64,000 nucleotides of DNA from Lactobacillales bacterium (GCA_031261705.1 JAISJD010000014.1:1-64000), one strand, 5' to 3'. Numbered from the stretch's first letter, positions 37,968 to 48,366 are shown. Notes: generated by a model not told the origin, from the sequence alone. Translations and numbers: made by a program.

Positions 37968-38477
37968 ATGAATAAAATTTTAAAATTAGTCGTAGCAGTA
38001 GGTTCAATTATCGGGATTTTTACTTTAGGAAACGTGGTGGCAGGCGCAGAAACTTCATCATCATCTTCAACAGAAAAGGTAGAAATTATTGAAGTAGTCA
38101 AGAATTACATTTCTACTGATAGCAAAGGAAACCACAAATTTGATATCAAGCAAGCGAAAAAAGATCAAGTGGAAGATGCTGTGTTAGAAATTGGTTATGT
38201 GGTGAACTCTTTTGGAAACTCTGAAACATCTGTGAAAGAAAGAGCACTTTTGATTTACGGTAATTATTGTGGCCTAGGCAACAACGGTACCGACATCCAA
38301 CCAACAGATGACCTAGATGAAGCATGTATGCACCATGATTCTTGCTATATTCACGGTGGTGACAATACAGAATGTAATGCTGCTTTTCGTAAGAGATTAC
38401 GGGTAGTGATGGATAATACGCCAGTGTTAAGCTATAAATATGCCGTTGCAGCGGGCGCTTACCTTGTGTTTGGCTAA
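37968..38477 (+). CDS. Secreted phospholipase A2-like protein
   Basis: 169 aa. A signal peptide (residues 1-27, cleavage near VAGA-E) is followed by a serine-rich stretch. The PLA2 core is near residues 98-140: calcium-loop-like YCGLGNNGT and the catalytic HD pair in ACMHHDSCY (His123-Asp124). Four cysteines (101, 120, 126, 136) could form two disulfides. Family members hydrolyse the sn-2 ester of phospholipids. The start ATG 37968 has TTGGAG 8 nt upstream; a longer frame overlapping the previous gene is not credible. It forms a two-gene unit with the thioredoxin-like protein and is closed by a terminator. Bacterial relatives include streptococcal SlaA-type toxins; the activity and target here are unknown. 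Confidence 0.8.
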   Translation: MNKILKLVVAVGSIIGIFTLGNVVAGAETSSSSSTEKVEIIEVVKNYISTDSKGNHKFDIKQAKKDQVEDAVLEIGYVVNSFGNSETSVKERALLIYGNYCGLGNNGTDIQPTDDLDEACMHHDSCYIHGGDNTECNAAFRKRLRVVMDNTPVLSYKYAVAAGAYLVFG

Positions 38478-38492
38478 AAAGTGAGAATCGTG

Positions 38493-38525
38493 CGAGTGAT
38501 GAAGAATCCTTTATCGCTCGTTTTT
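38493..38525 (+). terminator. Terminator after the PLA2 gene
   Basis: CGAGTGAT (38493-38500) pairs with ATCGCTCG (38513-38520), then TTTTTC. Confidence 0.85.
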
Positions 38526-38613
38526 CTATTAAAGTGAATGTTCAATCGCAATAATTAAGAAAGATACTGCCATGCAATAGAATTTTACTCCGTCATTCAG
38601 TGGAGGAAAGAAC

Positions 38614-38757
38614 TTGAAGTTTATGAGAGAAATTTTTTCCTTAGTTATTCCATTCTTTGTTTTTACACTTCAGATTTTCTCGTCTAGGAAAAATTGTACT
38701 TTTAGCGTTCGTTTTTTCATTTCCTCGTTCTTTTTTTCACAACTTATGATAGAATAA
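38614..38757 (+). CDS. Possible 47-aa hydrophobic peptide
   Basis: TTG start with GGAGGA (38602-38607) at 6 nt. The product is 47 aa, hydrophobic at residues 6-22 and rich in Phe and Ser, ending QLMIE. It occupies part of the 414-bp gap between the PLA2 gene and the formate channel. No family is recognised. The T-rich composition makes a chance frame quite possible. The rest of the gap has only a short TTGCC/GGCAA hairpin (about 38780-38795). Confidence 0.28.
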   Translation: MKFMREIFSLVIPFFVFTLQIFSSRKNCTFSVRFFISSFFFSQLMIE

Positions 38758-38891
38758 TAAAGGAAAAAATTAGGACGAATTGCCAAGGGCGGCAAATTGT
38801 TGAGTGGAGAAATAAAAAGCTGGGGAATTTTTAAGTAGTTTATTTTCTAAGCGTTTTCTTTTGTCTTGGCAAGGAAAGGGGAAAGAAGTAA

Positions 38892-39653
38892 ATGTTGAAA
38901 CCAGAGGAGATATTGGCATATACGATAGAGACGGGAGAGAAAAAAGTTGCAAAACCAATGAAATCAAAAATTGTTTTAGGATTTATTGGTGGGGCGATGA
39001 TTTCACTGGGCTATCTTGCTTATATCCGCGTGATTTCAAGTGTAGCACATGAGTGGGGGAGCTTTGCTTCGTTTATTGGAGCCTCCGTGTTTCCAATCGG
39101 ACTAATCGTTATTTTGCTTGCAGGCGGTGAATTAATTACCGGAAATATGATGGCGGTTGCAGCCTCGTTTATTGGGAAAAAAGTCAGTCTAGCAGATTTA
39201 GTGAAAAATTGGCTGGTTATTACTCTGATGAATGTTGTTGGAGCAGTGTTTGTTGCGTATGTTTTTGGGCATGTAGTGGGCATGACACATGTTGGCGATT
39301 TTAAGGCGGAAACGATTGCCGTTGCTCAATCAAAAATTGCGGCAACGCCACTTCAAGGCTTTCTGTCAGGGATTGGCTGTAACTGGTTTGTTGGCTTGGC
39401 ATTATGGCTTTGTTATGGAGCAAAGGATGCAGCGGGGAAAATTTTAGCGACTTGGTTTCCAGTAATGACTTTTGTAGCGATTGGTTTTCAGCATAGCGTG
39501 GCAAACGCATTTGTGATTCCAGCAGCGATTTTTGAAGGTGGGGCAACTTGGGCACAGTTCTTAGGTAATTTCTTCCCAGTTTATGCGGGAAATATTATCG
39601 GTGGAGCAGTGTTTGTCAGCCTGTTCTACTACATGGCATTTCATCATGACTAA
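38892..39653 (+). CDS. Formate/nitrite transporter family protein
   Basis: 253-aa pentameric channel family (FocA/NirC) with six membrane segments. Typical stretches include GFIGGAMISLGYLAY near residue 35 and GIGCNWFVGLALWL near 160. Context with pflB 2.4 kb downstream favours formate transport. The ribosome-binding site (GGAAAGGGG) is loose. It has its own transcription unit ahead of the alcohol dehydrogenase. Confidence 0.88.
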   Translation: MLKPEEILAYTIETGEKKVAKPMKSKIVLGFIGGAMISLGYLAYIRVISSVAHEWGSFASFIGASVFPIGLIVILLAGGELITGNMMAVAASFIGKKVSLADLVKNWLVITLMNVVGAVFVAYVFGHVVGMTHVGDFKAETIAVAQSKIAATPLQGFLSGIGCNWFVGLALWLCYGAKDAAGKILATWFPVMTFVAIGFQHSVANAFVIPAAIFEGGATWAQFLGNFFPVYAGNIIGGAVFVSLFYYMAFHHD

Positions 39654-39758
39654 AATTTTGGAAACACTAGATAGATTTGTTATAATGAATGTGAAAAAGG
39701 TATCGTAGTAAAGAAAGTTGAGTTTTATTGTCCTGTAACGAGAGGAGAGCATGCAAGT

Positions 39759-40955
39759 ATGAAGAATTTTCGTTTGTATATTCCGACTGATATTCATTTT
39801 GGGAATGACCGTTTAGATGAATTGCCAGAGATTTTGGCGGAATATGGGAAAAAGGTGTTACTAACTTATGGTGGCGGTTCGATTAAACGGACGGGGTTGT
39901 ACGATAAGATTAGTGATTTATTGGACGAAGCAGGCTTTGAAGTAACAGAATTATCAGGAATTGCGCCAAACCCAAAGATTGACTCGGTGCGTAAAGGCGT
40001 AGCGCTTATTCGTGAAAACGACATTGAAGTGATTTTAGCTGTCGGTGGCGGCTCGGTAATTGACGCTTCCAAGGTGATTGCTGGTGGCGTTTATTATGAG
40101 GGTGACCCGTGGGACTTGGTGTTAGACAATAAGAAAATGGGGCAAGCGATTCCTATTGTAGATGTGCTTACTCTAGCAGCGACTGGAACGGAAATGAATC
40201 GGAACGCCGTGATTTCTAATCCAGAAACCAACGAAAAATTAGGCACGAGCGGTTGGAATTTAATTCCGAAAGCTTCGTTTCTTGACCCAGTGAATACCTT
40301 TAGTGTACCAAAAAATCAAACGGCAGCAGGCTCAGCAGATATTTTGTCGCACTTATTTGAACAATACTTTAATCGGACAAAAGGAACAGATGTCCAAGAC
40401 AATATTGCAGAGGGCTTGATGAAAGCAGTTATTAAAAATTGTCCTGTGGCTCTCGAAAATCCCGAAGATTACAATGCTCGGGCAAATTTGATGTGGTCGT
40501 CTACCTTGGCACTTAATGGCATTCCGGGAAATGGACGAAGTGGTGGTTGGACGTGTCATCCAATAGAACATGAATTATCTGCTTATTACGACATTACGCA
40601 TGGGGTTGGACTAGCGATTTTGACCCCTCGTTGGATGAAATTCTGTGTAGATACAGATCCCACAACGCACGAAAAATTTGCAACTTATGCACGAAATGTT
40701 TGGGATGTGCAGGAAAAAGATAATGAAAAAGCTGCTCATATTGGAATTGAAAAGACGTATCATTATTTCAAAAAGACCACCTCAGTTCCAATGACCTTAC
40801 CAGAAGTCGGCATTGCGGATACAAAGCTCGTTCATGAAATGAGTGAACATGCGGTCAAAAATGGTCATCTTGGGATTGCTCCATTTGTTCCATTAGAAGT
40901 AAGCGATGTAGAAAAGATAATTAATGAATGTTTTACCGACATGACAGAATTTTAG
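39759..40955 (+). CDS. Iron-containing alcohol dehydrogenase (butanol-dehydrogenase type)
   Basis: 398-aa group III alcohol dehydrogenase. The nucleotide site is GGGSVIDASKVIA, and the metal-binding histidines lie in HPIEHELSAYYDITHGVGLA. The YugJ/BdhA subgroup reduces aldehydes with NAD(P)H. The substrate is not predictable. It lies between the formate channel and pflB, suggesting a fermentation role. Confidence 0.88.
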   Translation: MKNFRLYIPTDIHFGNDRLDELPEILAEYGKKVLLTYGGGSIKRTGLYDKISDLLDEAGFEVTELSGIAPNPKIDSVRKGVALIRENDIEVILAVGGGSVIDASKVIAGGVYYEGDPWDLVLDNKKMGQAIPIVDVLTLAATGTEMNRNAVISNPETNEKLGTSGWNLIPKASFLDPVNTFSVPKNQTAAGSADILSHLFEQYFNRTKGTDVQDNIAEGLMKAVIKNCPVALENPEDYNARANLMWSSTLALNGIPGNGRSGGWTCHPIEHELSAYYDITHGVGLAILTPRWMKFCVDTDPTTHEKFATYARNVWDVQEKDNEKAAHIGIEKTYHYFKKTTSVPMTLPEVGIADTKLVHEMSEHAVKNGHLGIAPFVPLEVSDVEKIINECFTDMTEF

Positions 40956-40968
40956 AATAAATTAAAAT

Positions 40969-40999
40969 GGGAAGGCATAATTGTTTGTGCGTTCCCTTT
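40969..40999 (+). terminator. Probable terminator after the alcohol dehydrogenase
   Basis: GGGAAGGCA pairs with TGCGTTCCC with one mismatch, then TTTC. The T-run is short. Confidence 0.5.
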
Positions 41000-41186
41000 C
41001 ATGTACTGTTTTTTTGTTGTATTTTCAAGAAAAATGTTAAAGAAAAGTTAGTAGTACAGGAGTATACTAAAATGTTACAGTTGGCGCAATTTCCTTAATT
41101 TATTTCCCTAATAATAAAGCGATAATTAATACAGTTTGGCAGAAATTCTTATCTGTTATACAAAAGAAATTTCAAAAAAAGCCTTG

Positions 41187-41200
41187 TGGAAACGCTTCAC
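41187..41200 (+). promoter_or_regulatory. Candidate CcpA (cre) site before pflB
   Basis: TGGAAACGCTTCAC fits the cre core TGnAAnCGnW closely, with a weaker right end. It lies about 72 nt before pflB in the 316-bp gap 40956-41271. No other clear element is placed in this gap. Confidence 0.4.
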
Positions 41201-41271
41201 GTTGCATATAATAACCATGACGAATCAAGAAATCGTAGGTTTATAAAACACAGGGAAAGAGGAGATAAAAA

Positions 41272-43584
41272 ATGGCAACAAACACAGTGGAAACAACAGA
41301 AAACGTATTTGAAAAAGCATGGCATGGTTTTGAAGGAGCAGATTGGAAGGATAAAGTATCAGTTAGTAAATTCGTAAATGATAACTACCGTCCATACGAT
41401 GGAGACGAAGCATTTTTAGCTGGTGCTACTGAACGCTCATTAAAAATCAAAAAAATCGTTGAAGACACAAAAGATCACTATGAAGCAACAAAATTCCCAA
41501 TGGATAACGATCGTGTAGCATCTATCGACCTAATTCCAGCAGGATACATTGATAAAGAAGATGAATTAATTTACGGGTTACAAAACTCAGAATTATTCCG
41601 TCTAAGCTTCATGCCAAAAGGTGGTATCCGTACTGCAGAACAAGTATTAAAAGAAAACGGTTATCCAATTGATGAAAACTTACACGACATCTACACAACA
41701 AAAGTTTCTACAGTAAACGACGGAATTTTCCGTGCTTACACAAGCAACATTCGTCATGCGCGTCATGCACACACTGTAACAGGTTTACCAGATTCATATT
41801 CTCGTGGACGTATCATCGGTATGTATGCTCGTTTAGCTCTTTATGGAGCAGATTTCTTGATTAAAGATAAAGCAAAAGATTTAGATAAATATACTAAGAT
41901 TGATGAAAAATCAATTCGTTTACGTGAAGAAATTTCACTACAAATCCAAGCATTAAAACAAGTTATCAACTTAGGTGACCAATATGGCGTGGATGTTCGT
42001 CGTCCAGCTTACAACACAAAAGAAGCAATCCAATGGGTAAACATTGCGTTCATGTCTGTATGTCGTGTAATCAACGGAGCAGCTACTTCATTAGGTCGTG
42101 TGCCAATCGTTTTAGATATTTTCGCTGAACGTGACTTAGCAGAAGGAACATTCACTGAATCTGAAATTCAAGAATTTGTAGATGATTTCGTATTGAAATT
42201 ACGTACAGTGAAATTCGCTCGTACAAATGGTTACGACGAACTTTACTCAGGTGACCCAACATTCATCACTACTTCAATGGCAGGTATGGGAAATGACGGA
42301 CGCCATCGCGTAACAAAAATGGACTACCGTTTCTTAAACACATTAGACAATATTGGGAACTCTCCAGAACCAAACTTAACTGTTTTATGGTCTGAAAGCT
42401 TACCTGAAAACTTCCGTCGTTATTGCATGGACATGTCTATTAAACATTCATCTATCCAGTACGAAGGTGTAGACACAATGGCAAAAGACGGTTATGGCGA
42501 AATGAGCTGTATCTCTTGCTGCGTCTCTCCACTTGACCCTGAAAATGAAGAAGGACGTCATAATCTTCAATACTTTGGCGCTCGTGTAAACGTCTTAAAA
42601 GCATTATTAACAGGTCTTAATGGTGGGTATGACGATGTTCATAGAGATTACAAAGTATTCGATATTGAACCAGTAACTGACGATGTATTAAACTATGACA
42701 CTGTTTTAGCAAACTTCGACAAATCAATGGACTGGTTAACTGACACTTATGTAGATGCGTTAAACATCATTCACTATATGACAGATAAATACAACTACGA
42801 AGCTGTACAAATGGCCTTCTTACCATCAGAAGTACGTGCAAATATGGGATTCGGTATCTGTGGTTTTGCGAACACAGTAGACTCATTGTCAGCAATCAAA
42901 TATGCAAAAGTAACACCTATCCGTGATGAAAATGGCTACATCTACGACTACAAAGTAGAAGGAAGCTTCCCTCGTTGGGGTGAAGATGATGACCGTGTAG
43001 ACGAAATCGCCTTAATGGTTACTCGTATGTATAAAGAAAAATTAGACCGTCACACACTTTACAAAGATGCTGAAGCAACTGTTTCATTATTAACAATTAC
43101 TTCAAACGTGGCTTACTCTAAACAAACTGGGAACTCTCCAGTTCACCGTGGTGTATTCTTAAACGAAGATGGAACAACAAACACTTCTGAAGTAGAATTT
43201 TTCTCACCAGGAGCTAACCCATCAAACAAAGCACAAGGCGGCTGGTTACAAAACCTACGTAGTCTATCTAAATTAGACTTCCACCAATGTAACGACGGTA
43301 TCTCACTAACAACTCAAGTATCTCCACGTGCCTTAGGTAAAACTCGTGAAGAACAAATCGACAACTTAGTAGACATCATTGACGCATACTTTACAACAGG
43401 TGGCCAACACGTAAACTTGAACGTTATGGACTTAAATGACGTATACGACAAGATTATGAACGGTGAAGATGTTATCGTACGTATCTCAGGCTACTGCGTA
43501 AACACTAAATATCTAACTCAAGAACAAAAAACTGAGTTAACACAACGTGTCTTCCACGAAGTATTATCAATGGAAGTTGCATAA
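41272..43584 (+). CDS. pflB: Formate C-acetyltransferase (pyruvate formate-lyase)
   Basis: 770-aa glycyl-radical enzyme converting pyruvate and CoA to acetyl-CoA and formate under anaerobiosis. The catalytic cysteine pair is Cys416-Cys417 in SCISCCVSP. The radical glycine is Gly740 in VRISGYCV. The C-terminal region is of the enterococcal type. AGAGGAG precedes the ATG. Codon use is highly biased, as expected for an abundant protein. The activating enzyme pflA, often directly downstream, is absent here; a terminator and a recombinase-like gene follow. Confidence 0.96.
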   Translation: MATNTVETTENVFEKAWHGFEGADWKDKVSVSKFVNDNYRPYDGDEAFLAGATERSLKIKKIVEDTKDHYEATKFPMDNDRVASIDLIPAGYIDKEDELIYGLQNSELFRLSFMPKGGIRTAEQVLKENGYPIDENLHDIYTTKVSTVNDGIFRAYTSNIRHARHAHTVTGLPDSYSRGRIIGMYARLALYGADFLIKDKAKDLDKYTKIDEKSIRLREEISLQIQALKQVINLGDQYGVDVRRPAYNTKEAIQWVNIAFMSVCRVINGAATSLGRVPIVLDIFAERDLAEGTFTESEIQEFVDDFVLKLRTVKFARTNGYDELYSGDPTFITTSMAGMGNDGRHRVTKMDYRFLNTLDNIGNSPEPNLTVLWSESLPENFRRYCMDMSIKHSSIQYEGVDTMAKDGYGEMSCISCCVSPLDPENEEGRHNLQYFGARVNVLKALLTGLNGGYDDVHRDYKVFDIEPVTDDVLNYDTVLANFDKSMDWLTDTYVDALNIIHYMTDKYNYEAVQMAFLPSEVRANMGFGICGFANTVDSLSAIKYAKVTPIRDENGYIYDYKVEGSFPRWGEDDDRVDEIALMVTRMYKEKLDRHTLYKDAEATVSLLTITSNVAYSKQTGNSPVHRGVFLNEDGTTNTSEVEFFSPGANPSNKAQGGWLQNLRSLSKLDFHQCNDGISLTTQVSPRALGKTREEQIDNLVDIIDAYFTTGGQHVNLNVMDLNDVYDKIMNGEDVIVRISGYCVNTKYLTQEQKTELTQRVFHEVLSMEVA

Positions 43585-43598
43585 TTTTTTACAAATTT

Positions 43599-43632
43599 CA
43601 AGGCTGAGGCGCTTAATCCTCGGTCTTGTTTT
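43599..43632 (+). terminator. Terminator after pflB
   Basis: CAAGGCTGAGG (43599-43609) pairs with CCTCGGTCTTG (43618-43628), then TTTTC. Confidence 0.8.
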
Positions 43633-43781
43633 CTTTCTCTCGTTTATTCATTGAAAATATTCAAATATTCTACGTTTTATTAATGATTTTTCTATATTTT
43701 TCTCTTGATTTATGATAGATTTATAATGATAAGATTTTTTATAAAAGAGAGAATATGTACGGGAAGTAAAAAGGAGAACCT

Positions 43782-44369
43782 ATGAAATTAGTGGGATTTG
43801 CACGCGTGACGATTCACGATGTTGATTTGGAAAGCCAACTCAAACAATTGGAGTCGTTTGGCTGTGATAAAATATTTGAACCAACGCATGAAGAAAACGA
43901 GCAGGTGGGCGAACTCAAAGATGTTGAGAGCTTGATACAGGTTTTAGAAGCTGGAGATACTTTGGTCGTAACAAAGCTTAATCGCCTTGGAAAATCAACA
44001 CGTCAGTTGACGGAATTAACTTCTATTTTTAAAGAAAAAGGGGTAAATCTTGTTTCTTTAGAAGAAGAGATTGACACGCGCAAGTCAGATGGAAAAATTT
44101 ATTTTCAACTGATGGAGCATTTAGCCAATATGGAGTGTGACCTCATCAAAGAGCGCACCATGCTTGGTCTTAAAAAAGCGCGTCAAAACGGCAAGGTCGG
44201 CGGTCGTCCAAAAATTGATGGACGTACAGTGAAAAAGATACGTACCTTATATTTCGATAAAAAAGCAACAATTCAAGAAATCAGCGGCAAGGTCGGCGTA
44301 TCAGTTGGTACCTGCTATAAATATATAAACATGTCTTCAGATGACGCCTCAAAGTTCGTCAAAAAATAG
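43782..44369 (+). CDS. Serine-recombinase (resolvase) homologue with altered active site
   Basis: 195 aa, aligned without gaps at its start to gamma-delta resolvase. The catalytic domain is present (about 1-140, including LIKERTMLGLKKARQNG), and a C-terminal HTH is intact (ATIQEISGKVGVSVGTCYKY). Key residues differ from gamma-delta: Tyr6 is Phe, the nucleophile Ser10 is Thr (FARVT), Asp67 is Asn, and Arg71 is Lys (NRLGK); Arg8 and Arg68 remain. Strand cleavage is therefore doubtful, and a DNA-binding or regulatory role is possible. It stands alone. A TTGAA/TTCAA palindrome (43651-43664) lies upstream. No transposase is near. Confidence 0.82.
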   Translation: MKLVGFARVTIHDVDLESQLKQLESFGCDKIFEPTHEENEQVGELKDVESLIQVLEAGDTLVVTKLNRLGKSTRQLTELTSIFKEKGVNLVSLEEEIDTRKSDGKIYFQLMEHLANMECDLIKERTMLGLKKARQNGKVGGRPKIDGRTVKKIRTLYFDKKATIQEISGKVGVSVGTCYKYINMSSDDASKFVKK

Positions 44370-44377
44370 TGAAATAC

Positions 44378-44407
44378 ACTCTCAAGCACGAAAAAGTGTT
44401 TGAGAGT
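44378..44407 (+). terminator. Hairpin after the recombinase homologue
   Basis: ACTCTCAAGCAC (44378-44389) pairs with GTGTTTGAGAGT (44396-44407), followed by TCTTC. The stem is strong, but the T-run is poor. Confidence 0.55.
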
Positions 44408-44464
44408 TCTTCATATCAGCTTAAAATACGAACGTTTTTAATAACGCAAGAAACAACAATTATA

Positions 44465-44477
44465 GTTTCCGAACAAT
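44465..44477 (+). promoter_or_regulatory. PurR box 1 of guaB
   Basis: GTTTCCGAACAAT matches the Firmicute PurBox AWWWCCGAACWWT at 12 of 13 positions. It lies upstream of the guaB -35. Confidence 0.7.
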
Positions 44478-44500
44478 TCCTAAAAAATAGAATGAAAGTC

Positions 44501-44530
44501 TTGACGTTGTTCGGTTGTACGTGGTATGCT
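44501..44530 (+). promoter_or_regulatory. guaB promoter overlapping PurR box 2
   Basis: TTGACG (44501-44506), 18 nt, TATGCT (44525-44530). Within the spacer, 44506-44518 is an inverted PurBox (CCGAAC on the minus strand; 11 of 13). The two boxes face each other, as PurR-controlled promoters require. Confidence 0.7.
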
Positions 44531-44596
44531 TGTAGTCAAAAAATAATACAATTTTACTAAGGTTTAGCGAAGAAAAAAACAAAAAAATGTGAATGA

Positions 44597-46093
<1,497 letters not shown>

Positions 46094-46241
46094 TCACTAA
46101 GTAAGGTCGAAGTCTCGCTTTCATATGCTAGTTCTGCTTGCAGCTTGCTGTTAGTAGGAACTGTATGACGGAGTAGTGCGTGAAACAGTGGATAGGAATA
46201 CCAATCAGTGCATGTACCACATGAAATGAATCAAAATAAAG
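46094..46241 (+). other. Non-coding, structured stretch after guaB
   Basis: Noticeably richer in G/C than its surroundings. It can form TCATA..AGTTC with GAACT..TATGA (about 46121-46168), and CATGT-ACC-ACATG (46211-46223). No open frame or known RNA family is recognised. Confidence 0.35.
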
Positions 46242-46271
46242 GCAGGGAATCGTTCGTATTCTCTGCTTTTT
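46242..46271 (+). terminator. Terminator of the guaB transcript
   Basis: GCAGGGAAT pairs with ATTCTCTGC, then TTTTT. It lies 150 nt after guaB. Confidence 0.8.
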
Positions 46272-46329
46272 GGCTCTTTGTCTTTGCTTACTTCTTTGGA
46301 CTGATTTTTAAAAATAATAAGAATTTTAC

Positions 46330-46400
46330 TTGTTTTTAAGGGTAGAAATAGTAAGATTAATATAAATCACAAAAGATTTTAGAAATGAATCTGTGATTTA
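46330..46400 (+). promoter_or_regulatory. Promoter and leader hairpin of the nfeD-flotillin pair
   Basis: TTGTTT (46330-46335), 16 nt, TAAGAT (46352-46357). It is followed by TAAATCACA (46363-46371) pairing with TGTGATTTA (46392-46400), with an inner AGATT/AATCT stem. The repeat could be an operator or an mRNA hairpin. Confidence 0.45.
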
Positions 46401-46430
46401 AATGTTTATTTCAGAAAGAGGGTGTGAGGA

Positions 46431-46835
46431 GTGGCGAAGTCTGTCAGTCGCTTAATTAACAATAGTTTTTCCAGTGTGCAAGGAACGATTGCTTTTCTTG
46501 TGATTTTATTATTAATAGCGATTTTAGTGTATACGTTAATTTCGGCATTTTTAATTCCCGGAATGGTGGCATACAATAAGTTGACCGAGAAAGATACAAT
46601 GGTCGGCGAAAAGGATTACTTATTAGGGAAGCTCACTTTGGGGATACCAGATACGACTTCGACTGGAGAGGTGCTGATTTCTGGTGGTGGCTTTTCAAAA
46701 ACCAATAAGCCCGCACGTTTGTATCAATTGGAAGATAAACCTCCGGATGGAATTAAACAAGGAGAAACGGTACTTATCATTGAGGTAAGAGAAGGAATTG
46801 CCTATGTGGTGAAGTATGAGAGAGCAGCACTTTAA
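46431..46835 (+). CDS. NfeD-like membrane protein (YuaF type)
   Basis: 134 aa. One long membrane segment (about 18-45) is followed by a small beta-rich OB-fold domain (about 65-130) typical of short NfeD/YuaF proteins. The start is GTG 46431, with AGAGGG 8 nt upstream. The flotillin gene follows after 43 nt. In Bacillus, YuaF and YuaG are partners in membrane microdomains. Confidence 0.75.
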   Translation: MAKSVSRLINNSFSSVQGTIAFLVILLLIAILVYTLISAFLIPGMVAYNKLTEKDTMVGEKDYLLGKLTLGIPDTTSTGEVLISGGGFSKTNKPARLYQLEDKPPDGIKQGETVLIIEVREGIAYVVKYERAAL

Positions 46836-46878
46836 GTGAACTAAGTTGTTTTATCTTTGTGAATTAGGAGGAGAGTAC

Positions 46879-48321
46879 ATGTTAGAAATGTTAACAAATT
46901 CAATTTTTTCAGATGTGATTCTTGTTGTCATTGTATTAGCTATTCTATTAATATTTATCAAATCATGTTATCGAACAGCACTACCTGATGAGGCGTTAAT
47001 CGTGTCAGGAAGCTTACTTGGGAACAATAATGTCAATACAGACCAGTTTGGCAACAAGGTGAAAATTGTTCGTGGGGGTGGGACGTTCGTCCTTCCAATC
47101 GTTCAACAAGCCAAGAAACTAAGCTTACTAAGCTCGAAACTAGAAGTTGCAACGGAAGAAGTGTACACAAAAGCCGGCGTGCCAGTTATCGTGAATGGGA
47201 CAGTCATGGTCAAGGTTGGTTCTTCCATTGAAGAGATTGCAACGGCTGCCGAACAATATTTGGGAAAACCACGTGAAGATTTAGAAATTGAATCACGTGA
47301 AGTTTTAGAAGGACATTTACGGGCAATTATTGGGAGCATGACCGTTGAAGACTTGTATCAAAACCGCGACGAATTTTCGGAAAAGGTACAAGAAATGGCG
47401 GCGAGTGATCTTATGAAAATGGGGCTTACGATTGTCTCATTCACGGTTAAGGAAATTCGTGACACCAATGGTTACCTAGATAGCTTGGGACGTCCACAGA
47501 TTGCAAAAGTACGTCGTGATGCAGATATTGCTGAAGCTGAAGCAGCCAAAGAAACACGTATTAAACGGGCAGATGCGGAACAATTAGCGCAACGTGCCGA
47601 ACTAGAACGCCAAACAGAAATTGCTGAATCAACCAAAGACAAAGAGTTGAAACTAGCAACCTACAAAAAAGAACAAGATATTGCCAAAGCCGAAGCCGAC
47701 CAAGCCTATGATATTCAATCCGCTAAAGCCAAACAAACAACAACTGCGGAACAAATGCAGGTTCAAGTTATCGAACGGACAAAACAAATTGAGTTGGAAG
47801 AAAAAGAAATTCTTCGTCGTGAAAGAGAATATGATGCCGATGTTCGTAAGAAAGCCGATGCGGAACGTTACGCAGTGGAACAACAAGCAGCTGCACTCAA
47901 AGCACAAGCGATTGCCAAAGCCGAAGCCGAAGCGGAACGGATTCGTATCGAAGGGGATGCGGAAGCTGAAAAAGTCCGTAAAATTGGTCTTGCCGAAGCA
48001 GAAGCACTTGAAAAGAAAGCTGAAGCAATGGCGAAATATACCGAAGCTGGGAAGCTTAGTCTTGTCTTAGATGTCTTACCACAAATTGTTTCGGCTTCTG
48101 CAGAAAACTTAGGAAAAGTCGATAGTATCAACCTTTACGGTGGTGATGGCGCAAACAAAATTTTAGGAATACCCGAAACGACCTTAAAACGTGGCTTAGA
48201 CGTCTTAGGAACTATGGGTATTGACATTCCCGGGTTAGTTAACAGTATTTCATCAAAGAATGAGGACATTCCGTTAGAAGAGGTTATCAAAGAAATCGAA
48301 GAAGAAATCACTGAAGAATAA
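46879..48321 (+). CDS. floT: Flotillin-like SPFH protein
   Basis: 480 aa. The N-terminal membrane segment (about 10-28) is followed by an SPFH/band-7 domain (about 30-200). Next is a long coiled coil of Ala/Glu-rich repeats (IAEAEAAKE, AKAEAEAERIR; about 215-390) and a glycine-containing end. It scaffolds membrane microdomains. AGGAGG is 7 nt before ATG 46879; the upstream in-frame start at 46846 is unlikely. It is paired with the NfeD-like gene. Confidence 0.9.
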   Translation: MLEMLTNSIFSDVILVVIVLAILLIFIKSCYRTALPDEALIVSGSLLGNNNVNTDQFGNKVKIVRGGGTFVLPIVQQAKKLSLLSSKLEVATEEVYTKAGVPVIVNGTVMVKVGSSIEEIATAAEQYLGKPREDLEIESREVLEGHLRAIIGSMTVEDLYQNRDEFSEKVQEMAASDLMKMGLTIVSFTVKEIRDTNGYLDSLGRPQIAKVRRDADIAEAEAAKETRIKRADAEQLAQRAELERQTEIAESTKDKELKLATYKKEQDIAKAEADQAYDIQSAKAKQTTTAEQMQVQVIERTKQIELEEKEILRREREYDADVRKKADAERYAVEQQAAALKAQAIAKAEAEAERIRIEGDAEAEKVRKIGLAEAEALEKKAEAMAKYTEAGKLSLVLDVLPQIVSASAENLGKVDSINLYGGDGANKILGIPETTLKRGLDVLGTMGIDIPGLVNSISSKNEDIPLEEVIKEIEEEITEE

Positions 48322-48366
48322 GCGAAAGAATCTGGGCAGTTTGCTGTTCAGATTCTTTGCGATTTT
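48322..48366 (+). terminator. Terminator after the flotillin gene
   Basis: AAAGAATCTGGGCAG pairs with CTGTTCAGATTCTTT around TTTG. It is followed by GCGATTTTAT, so the T-run is short. Confidence 0.65.

Noticed and set aside
43782-44369. Active resolvase of an integrated mobile element
   Set aside because: Four catalytic residues are replaced, and no transposase, integrase or terminal repeats were found nearby.
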